The translations under genes were made by a program, and so were the position numbers. Below, in pieces: positions 15,839 to 20,037 of a DNA stretch of 20,037 nucleotides. How positions within the stretch are numbered: position 1 is the stretch's first letter; the number at the start of each line of letters is the position of its first letter. Where the stretch lies: the NCBI GenBank assembly GCA_002451555.1, contig DKCU01000016.1:742-20778 (forward strand), read 5' to 3'. The DNA comes from Candidatus Segatella albertsiae (GTDB lineage Bacteria; Bacteroidota; Bacteroidia; Bacteroidales; Bacteroidaceae). The notes beneath the pieces were generated by a model. It searched no databases and was not told the origin of the DNA. It saw nothing but the letters and a program-made list of their open reading frames with translations.

Positions 15839-16903
15839 ATGTTGATAGATTCTGTAGGATATTTTATATATGGCATGTGCGTCATGTTTTATTCCATGAT
15901 GGCGTGGCTCTTCTGGCGCAAGGGCGCTGATGTGTTGTCACGTCTCATCATGACTATCATGCTGATCTGTGTAGTGGAATGCCTTAAAGACCTAGCCATT
16001 TATTATTTTGTGGATGACATGACGAATAGGTGGTGGGCTGTGATGACCGCTACCGACATCGTTATCATTCCTTTTTACATCTTTGTGCTAATGGAACTGG
16101 TGAAACCAGGCTGGCTCACTTGGCGGAAGGGTGTCTTGCATGAAGTGCCTTTTGTCGTACTTCCGTTGCTTTATGTTGTCACAGGCAATGTTATCTGGTA
16201 TTATGCCATGGCGGTATGGTCTGTGATATATGGTAGTGCTACGATGGTATTGACATTCTTCTTTATTTCCCAATACCATCGCGTGTTGAAGGAGCGATTC
16301 TCATACGAGGAGAATATCAACTTGCATTGGCTGAGGGCGATTTTGGTCAGTTTCTTCTTCATCCTTCTCGTATGGACCTGTAGCTCCGTGATGATTGACA
16401 TCAATTTTGATAATCTCTATATGGTCTTGTCGTTGGCTGCTTGGATGTTTATCGGTTATTTCATCTATAAGCATGAATCAGTTATAGACGAACTTTCTGA
16501 TGATGATACTCATCAGATGGCTGAGGTTTCTACGCATGAGGGAGGACAAACGGGCGATTATATCTTGCAACCTCAGCTTTGCGAAGTGGTGAGAGTACTG
16601 TTTGAGGAACAAAAACTTTATCTCAATCCGAAGCTTAAACTGTCTGATGTCGCTCAAAAGGTGGGTACCAATCGTACCTATCTCAGCCGTTTCTTCAATC
16701 AAAAAAACGGCAAGACATTCTATGACTATGTGAATCATTATCGTGTGAAATATGCCGAGCAACTCCTTCTTTCCACTAATGATCCGTTGTTGTTTATAGC
16801 GGAGAAGGCAGGGTTCAACTCTCAATCTACTTTCCGACGGGTCTTTTCTTCCGTGTATGGTTGTTCTCCGATGGAGTATCGTAAGCGAAAGGGAGTGAAG
16901 TGA
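15839..16903 (+). CDS. Membrane-embedded AraC-family transcriptional regulator
   Basis: 354 residues from the ATG at 15839. An in-frame TTG at 15791 would add 16 residues, but AAAGGAAAAG lies directly before the ATG and the extension overlaps the direct repeats, so the ATG is preferred. Residues 5-210 contain six or seven hydrophobic segments (about 5-25, 33-57, 66-87, 104-119, 120-144, 164-184, 190-210). An acidic linker (220-240) leads to a complete AraC DNA-binding domain: first helix-turn-helix at 268-287 (LSDVAQKVGTNRTYLSRFFN), second at 317-336 (LFIAEKAGFNSQSTFRRVF), ending SPMEYRKR. The layout suggests a sensor in the inner membrane acting directly on DNA. It closes the glycan locus and is its likely regulator; the signal is unknown. 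Confidence 0.88.
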   Translation: MLIDSVGYFIYGMCVMFYSMMAWLFWRKGADVLSRLIMTIMLICVVECLKDLAIYYFVDDMTNRWWAVMTATDIVIIPFYIFVLMELVKPGWLTWRKGVLHEVPFVVLPLLYVVTGNVIWYYAMAVWSVIYGSATMVLTFFFISQYHRVLKERFSYEENINLHWLRAILVSFFFILLVWTCSSVMIDINFDNLYMVLSLAAWMFIGYFIYKHESVIDELSDDDTHQMAEVSTHEGGQTGDYILQPQLCEVVRVLFEEQKLYLNPKLKLSDVAQKVGTNRTYLSRFFNQKNGKTFYDYVNHYRVKYAEQLLLSTNDPLLFIAEKAGFNSQSTFRRVFSSVYGCSPMEYRKRKGVK

Positions 16904-16917
16904 TGACGCAGGCTTGT

Positions 16918-16962
16918 AAAAAGGTGTCAAATGGCGATATGTACCATTTGGCACCTTTTTTT
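16918..16962 (+). terminator. Strong terminator closing the PUL
   Basis: AAAAAGGTGTCAAATGG (16918-16934) pairs with CCATTTGGCACCTTTTT (16944-16960), with one T-G pair, around a 9-nt loop and into a run of seven T. It follows the regulator stop by 14 bp. Confidence 0.9.
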
Positions 16963-17037
16963 GATGTTATAAGCGTTCGTTTGTCTCATTGAACGATATA
17001 TTTTACGCATTGCTCCGCCGGCTTCTGCTATTTTCCC

Positions 17038-17045
17038 TAACTTTG
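17038..17045 (+). promoter_or_regulatory. -7 element upstream of the unrecognised membrane protein gene
   Basis: TAACTTTG matches TAnnTTTG exactly and lies 40 bp before the ATG at 17086. The nearest upstream TTG (17010-17012) is 25 bp away, longer than usual. Confidence 0.55.
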
Positions 17046-17085
17046 CACCCATCATTTCATTAATAACTAAAAGTGTAAAAGTAAT

Positions 17086-18261
17086 ATGGATGAGCAGAAA
17101 AACTTGGCTGCTTGGGAATGTTTGGACCAAGCTTTGTTTACCTCTTCTCATGTCAAGGCTAAGGACATAGAGAAAGGCAGTACTAACTGGGATAATGTTT
17201 ATCCCGTATCTAAAAAAGAGACGGAACGAATGGAAGCATTGGTGAATGAGGCTGAGAATATCGCTGATGCACCTGCTGAACAGAATTTTAGAGATCGTGT
17301 CAATGATTTACGCGATGTTATTTCTTATTCTTATGCCAAGCATCGTACCTGGAAATGGTCACTGATTTTCGGTTCCATTATTGCGGCTTGTATTTTTTGG
17401 TATTTTGGTAATCAAGACCAGGAAACGGCGGCGAAGTATGCCCAAGACGTGGAAATTGTTAAAAAATGGGCGGAAATGGATACAACAATTACTTATGAGA
17501 AGCTTAATGCAAACAGTGAGTTGAGTGGTGAGTATTATAATCGGCGTCTTCGTTCTGCCAATGCATATAAGCTATATAAGTTGCATTATCTGAAGATGCA
17601 GGCTGAGTCTAATCTAAAAATGATGAAAGATGCAAAACTAAGAGCGGATACGATTCAAAATCAAGAGAAAAAAGAGGCTACGAAGAAGTATGCTTCAGAA
17701 TGTGAGGAAAAGGCAGAAAAGTATCAAGATGAATTTGATGAGATTGCTGAGATGGACTTCGAAGAGATGAAAAAGTTAGCTTTGAAGAATACGCAAGAGT
17801 ATGTGGATTCCATCAAAAGTTCTGCTTCTACGAAACGAGGATGGACTATTTATTTGATAATCTTGATACCTTTATATATTATTTCTGGTTATCCGAGGGG
17901 CTATATGATTACAGCTCATCGTCGCCAGCATGGTTTTATGCGTGGGTTGAGAAAGGTGGGATTTGCCATTGCCTCGTTTTTCTTTGGAAGTGGGCTGCTT
18001 ATGTCGTTGCTTCCTGATGATATTGTGGAATATCGTTATGCAAGTGGACGAACAGAGACGCGGCAGGAAGTCAATCCTACTAACTTTGTTGTCTTGGCAA
18101 TGAAGTTTGGACTCATGGTAGTAGGTATCCTTATCTTCTGCTTTGTATCAGTGTTGATTATGACGGTTGAGACGATTACGGGACTCAAACGCAATTTTAA
18201 TTGGATATCCATGATAGGTAAGGCGAAGAGTAAAGGTAATTCTATGGTTGCGAGTGTATGA
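17086..18261 (+). CDS. Unrecognised membrane protein with central coiled coil
   Basis: 391 residues; I do not recognise the family. There is no signal peptide; the first 85 residues are soluble and charged. A transmembrane segment lies at about 89-107 (WSLIFGSIIAACIFWYF). Residues about 155-245 are rich in Lys, Glu and Ala with a heptad-like pattern (MQAESNLKMMKDAKLRAD, KKYASECEEKAEKYQDEF) and should form a long coiled coil, then come three more segments at about 252-268, 290-308 and 337-360. The loop RGYMITAHRRQHGFMRGLRK between segments two and three is strongly basic. The gene stands alone between two terminators with its own promoter. A role in envelope stress or membrane organisation is conceivable, but nothing in the sequence proves it. 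Confidence 0.8.
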   Translation: MDEQKNLAAWECLDQALFTSSHVKAKDIEKGSTNWDNVYPVSKKETERMEALVNEAENIADAPAEQNFRDRVNDLRDVISYSYAKHRTWKWSLIFGSIIAACIFWYFGNQDQETAAKYAQDVEIVKKWAEMDTTITYEKLNANSELSGEYYNRRLRSANAYKLYKLHYLKMQAESNLKMMKDAKLRADTIQNQEKKEATKKYASECEEKAEKYQDEFDEIAEMDFEEMKKLALKNTQEYVDSIKSSASTKRGWTIYLIILIPLYIISGYPRGYMITAHRRQHGFMRGLRKVGFAIASFFFGSGLLMSLLPDDIVEYRYASGRTETRQEVNPTNFVVLAMKFGLMVVGILIFCFVSVLIMTVETITGLKRNFNWISMIGKAKSKGNSMVASV

Positions 18262-18353
18262 TAAAAATCCTATGTAGGTTAAAATAATGATAATTAAAAC
18301 TCTATAGATTAAATACTAATAAATAAGACAAAGTGCGATTTTTAAGTTAATGT

Positions 18354-18387
18354 AAAAAGGCGGTTGGTGTGAACCAATCGCCTTTTT
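18354..18387. terminator. Bidirectional terminator between convergent genes
   Basis: AAAAAGGCGGTTGGT (18354-18368) pairs with ACCAATCGCCTTTTT (18373-18387), with one G-T pair and a 4-nt loop. A and T runs on the two sides let it serve both the plus-strand gene ending at 18261 and the minus-strand gene ending at 18421. Confidence 0.9.
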
Positions 18388-18420
18388 GCATATTTTTTTT
18401 AAACTCTTTAGTAGGTTTGT

Positions 18421-19170
18421 TTAATCTCTATTGTTTCCTCCAAAGATACGGAGTAAGTAGAGGAAGAGATTGATGAAGTCAAGATATAGGGTGAGGGCAC
18501 CGAGTAGCGCCAACTTCTGTGCGCCTTCGCTCATGTCGTATTGTACTTGCAACATCTGCTTGATTTTCTGAGAGTCCCATGCTGTCAAACCAATGAATAT
18601 TGCCACTCCTATGTAGCTCAGTATATAGTCGAAGCTTGGACTCTTCAAGAACATATTGACAAGGGTGGCGATAATCAAGCCTATCAATGCCATGAAGAGT
18701 ATCTTGCCGATGGAGGTTAAGTCTTTCTTGGTGGTATATCCGTAGAAAGCCATTGCTCCAAATGTACCTGCTGTGATGAAGAATACTTTGGCGATAACCA
18801 TTGGCTCATAGATGACGAATATGGACGAGAGCGTTGCTCCATTGACCACCGAGTAGATGATGAAGAGCAATGTCGCCGTGCTTAGGGATAGTTTGTTGAT
18901 GGCACCACTGATGGCGAATACCAACACAAATTCTGCAATGATGAGTCCCCACATTAAGCCGCTATTGTAGATAGTGGTCAATAGCGTAGGACTGCTGGCT
19001 ACTCCATAGGCGGTCACACCTGTGATAACGAGAGCTAAAGTCATCCAAGTATATACCTTGCGCATCAATGCGGAGAACACATTGGTCAGGCCTCGCTCTT
19101 TTTCATTAACGACAAAGCCTGATTGCTGGTTTTGCTCATTTATGAAATTGTACATTTCTTTTTCTGTCAT
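18421..19170 (-). CDS. Bax inhibitor-1/YccA family membrane protein
   Basis: 249 residues, standard for bacterial BI-1 (YccA/YbhL/YetJ) proteins. Seven hydrophobic segments can be placed at about 40-58, 72-92, 97-120, 126-145, 154-174, 183-199 and 219-243. The family ending is clear: FIGLTAWDSQKIKQM around 192-206 and ALTLYLDFINLFLYLLRIFGG around 225-245. Asp198 and Asp231 probably correspond to the paired aspartates that form the pH-sensitive latch in the B. subtilis homologue YetJ, a calcium leak channel; that assignment is by motif only. The protein belongs in the inner membrane. The gene is monocistronic in this view, convergent with its neighbour, with a leader of about 115 nt. The ATG at 19170 fits the expected N-terminus. 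Confidence 0.93.
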   Translation of the reverse strand: MTEKEMYNFINEQNQQSGFVVNEKERGLTNVFSALMRKVYTWMTLALVITGVTAYGVASSPTLLTTIYNSGLMWGLIIAEFVLVFAISGAINKLSLSTATLLFIIYSVVNGATLSSIFVIYEPMVIAKVFFITAGTFGAMAFYGYTTKKDLTSIGKILFMALIGLIIATLVNMFLKSPSFDYILSYIGVAIFIGLTAWDSQKIKQMLQVQYDMSEGAQKLALLGALTLYLDFINLFLYLLRIFGGNNRD

Positions 19171-19250
19171 AATCGTATTCTTTTTATTGTTAATAATCTG
19201 TTATAATTTTGTTGATAGTCTATTATGATATTGCTGACAGTCAACTTGAT

Positions 19251-19280
19251 GCTGATGAATAATCAGCACTTTTCATCAGC
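19251..19280 (-). promoter_or_regulatory. Competing inverted repeats in the leader of the BI-1 gene
   Basis: GCTGATGA (19251-19258) can pair with TCATCAGC (19273-19280), or GCTGAT with ATCAGC (19262-19267). The two hairpins exclude each other. They lie at the start of the predicted leader RNA, just after the -7 box. They could be a protein site or an RNA switch; neither is shown. Confidence 0.35.
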
Positions 19281-19290
19281 TTATTGATTG

Positions 19291-19298
19291 CAAAGATA
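19291..19298 (-). promoter_or_regulatory. -7 element of the BI-1 gene promoter
   Basis: On the minus strand this reads TATCTTTG, an exact TAnnTTTG match, about 120 bp before the ATG at 19170. No good TTG stands 19-22 bp upstream. Confidence 0.5.
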
Positions 19299-19396
19299 AT
19301 GCCATTTCGTGAAATTGCTATGAAAAGGTTCAAATATTAACAAATATTCTCTACTTATGCCAATATTTAATTTTTCATGTCATAGTACTGGGGTAT

Positions 19397-19419
19397 TTGA
19401 TGTTCTTGCACAACATCAA
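19397..19419. repeat. Perfect 8-bp inverted repeat in the gene-free region
   Basis: TTGATGTT (19397-19404) and AACATCAA (19412-19419) flank the 7-nt loop CTTGCAC. There is no following T run, so it is more like an operator than a terminator. No gene is near on the plus strand. Confidence 0.4.
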
Positions 19420-19507
19420 GTTTGGGTATTGCCTCTCTCATTGTATGATAATGATTTTGTGCATTTTTGTTTACAAAACGTGCTTTTGGGAAGCCTTGGT
19501 CATAACC

Positions 19508-19617
19508 ACCCCCTAGTACTACTTTCATTTTTACCTGGGCAGAGAAAAATTTTTTCCTGCGCAGGTAGTAATTTTTCCCTGCGCAGGGAGCGATTATTCC
19601 CTAGGCGGGGATTCTAT
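19508..19617. repeat. 22-bp tandem array of palindromic CCTGCGCAGG units
   Basis: Four units start at 19530, 19552, 19574 and 19596, each exactly 22 bp. Their cores are CCTGGGCAGA (19534), CCTGCGCAGG (19556), CCTGCGCAGG (19578) and CCTAGGCGGG (19600), separated by T-rich and A-rich stretches. The two middle cores are perfect palindromes; the second extends to CCCTGCGCAGGG. A fifth, more decayed unit is in phase at 19508 (core CCTAGTACTA). The outer units are degenerate, as in an ageing array. The array lies about 175 bp upstream of the rRNA promoter. No protein-coding frame here looks real. Confidence 0.8.
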
Positions 19618-19661
19618 GATGCGTGGTTAATTTCTTTTACATTTAATATGGAACAGGCATG

Positions 19662-19706
19662 GGTGTGTGCGCTCGGACGTGTGCGGGTACGTGTGTATGT
19701 ATATAA
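19662..19706. other. GT-rich, mostly alternating purine-pyrimidine tract
   Basis: The stretch contains GTGTGTGCGC, ACGTGTGCG, TACGTGTGTATGTATATA and similar runs, unlike the surrounding AT-rich DNA. Such tracts can adopt Z-form DNA under negative supercoiling. It lies about 85-130 bp upstream of the rRNA -33 element. A structural role is inferred. Confidence 0.4.
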
Positions 19707-19790
19707 TATTGTGTGCTGTCTCTTTTTGCTCACTAAAGTGTAACAGAATGTTAAAATCTGAACTTTTTTGAAACTTTTTTCTTGAAATAT

Positions 19791-19821
19791 TTGGTGGAAT
19801 GGGAAAATGGTTGTACTTTTG
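19791..19821 (+). promoter_or_regulatory. Ribosomal RNA operon promoter
   Basis: TTG at 19791-19793 and TACTTTTG at 19814-19821 are separated by 20 bp, a full match to the Bacteroidetes consensus. The core (TTTGGT, then TTGTACTTTTGC) is nearly the same as at the argR promoter. The upstream 19750-19790 carries A and T runs like an UP element. Transcription should start near 19828. Confidence 0.8.
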
Positions 19822-19827
19822 CACTCG

Positions 19828-20037
19828 CTTTTGAGAAATACACTTTCTCCTAGCGACAAAAGAAAGAGTTCTTTGAAAGATTTTACATAAACAGACAAGT
19901 AGTACAAGAAGCGGTTTGGTTACACCTATATTATATATAGGGAGTGAGCAAACTGGGTAAAAGAAACGAACCGTCAAGCAATTGACAATTCAGGTTTACT
20001 AAACTTCAATAAACTTAAAGGATATTCGTCCTAAGTA
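19828..20037 (+). other. Leader of an rRNA operon (16S gene just beyond the right edge)
   Basis: No coding frame. Visible elements are a hairpin with CGCT (19826-19829)/AGCG (19852-19855) and GAGAAA (19833-19838)/TTTCTC (19844-19849); a boxA-like GTTCTTTGAAA at 19868-19878, as used for rRNA antitermination; a hairpin CCTATAT/ATATAGG at 19925-19941; and a last hairpin AGGA-TATTCG-TCCT near 20020-20033. The wording from GACAAAAGAAAGAG onward is the pattern I remember before 16S genes in Prevotella and Bacteroides. The 16S start itself (AGAGTTTGATC) is not in the window, so the call rests on the leader. Confidence 0.75.

Noticed and set aside
19508..19617. The 22-bp array as a CRISPR
   Set aside because: Units are contiguous with no unique spacers of normal length, and no cas gene is present.
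19357..19743. A 128-codon plus-strand frame in the region before the rRNA promoter
   Set aside because: It runs through the 22-bp repeat array and the GT tract, its product has low-complexity stretches such as RVRVRVYVY, and no translation signal precedes it.

Overview
The window looks like a Bacteroidales chromosome, most likely Prevotella or Segatella. The evidence is several TAnnTTTG-type -7 promoter boxes, AT-rich start regions with little Shine-Dalgarno signal, a SusC/SusD pair with family-92 glycosidases, and a right edge that looks like the promoter and leader of a ribosomal RNA operon. No genome comparison was possible, so the genus is a judgement.

Layout. Left edge (1-657, minus): the start of a GNAT acetyltransferase and argR, which look like the head of an arginine biosynthesis operon; argR has a candidate ARG box in its own leader. 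Centre (967-16903, plus): a polysaccharide utilisation locus (PUL). It holds a divergent GH28-type beta-helix protein, a SusC transporter with an extra C-terminal OmpA-like domain, a SusD lipoprotein, an AAA ATPase of the DUF234 class that looks like an insertion, a GH92 alpha-mannosidase with an unexplained C-terminal domain, a 1214-residue protein joining a histidine acid phosphatase to a second GH92 domain, and a membrane-embedded AraC-type regulator. Right (17086-19170): an unrecognised membrane protein with a coiled coil and, convergent to it, a Bax-inhibitor-1 family protein, separated by a symmetric terminator. Right edge (19171-20037): no gene; it holds a 22-bp tandem array of palindromic units, a GT-rich tract, and the rRNA promoter and leader.

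How the genes may work together: SusC/SusD bind and import a glycan, the two GH92 enzymes trim alpha-linked mannose with Ca2+-dependent chemistry, and the fused phosphatase could remove phosphate groups that block mannosidases. A phosphorylated mannan or high-mannose N-glycan is therefore a reasonable guess at the substrate. The GH28-type protein has kept its catalytic aspartates but lost the residues that normally hold galacturonate, so a pectin substrate should not be assumed. The membrane AraC protein is the obvious candidate regulator; direct repeats with a 22-bp period lie upstream of both susC and the regulator.

Most worth a second look: the phosphatase-GH92 fusion and the heptanucleotide repeat inside its mannosidase half; the SusC-OmpA fusion; the nested palindromes upstream of the ATPase; and the 22-bp array before the rRNA promoter.
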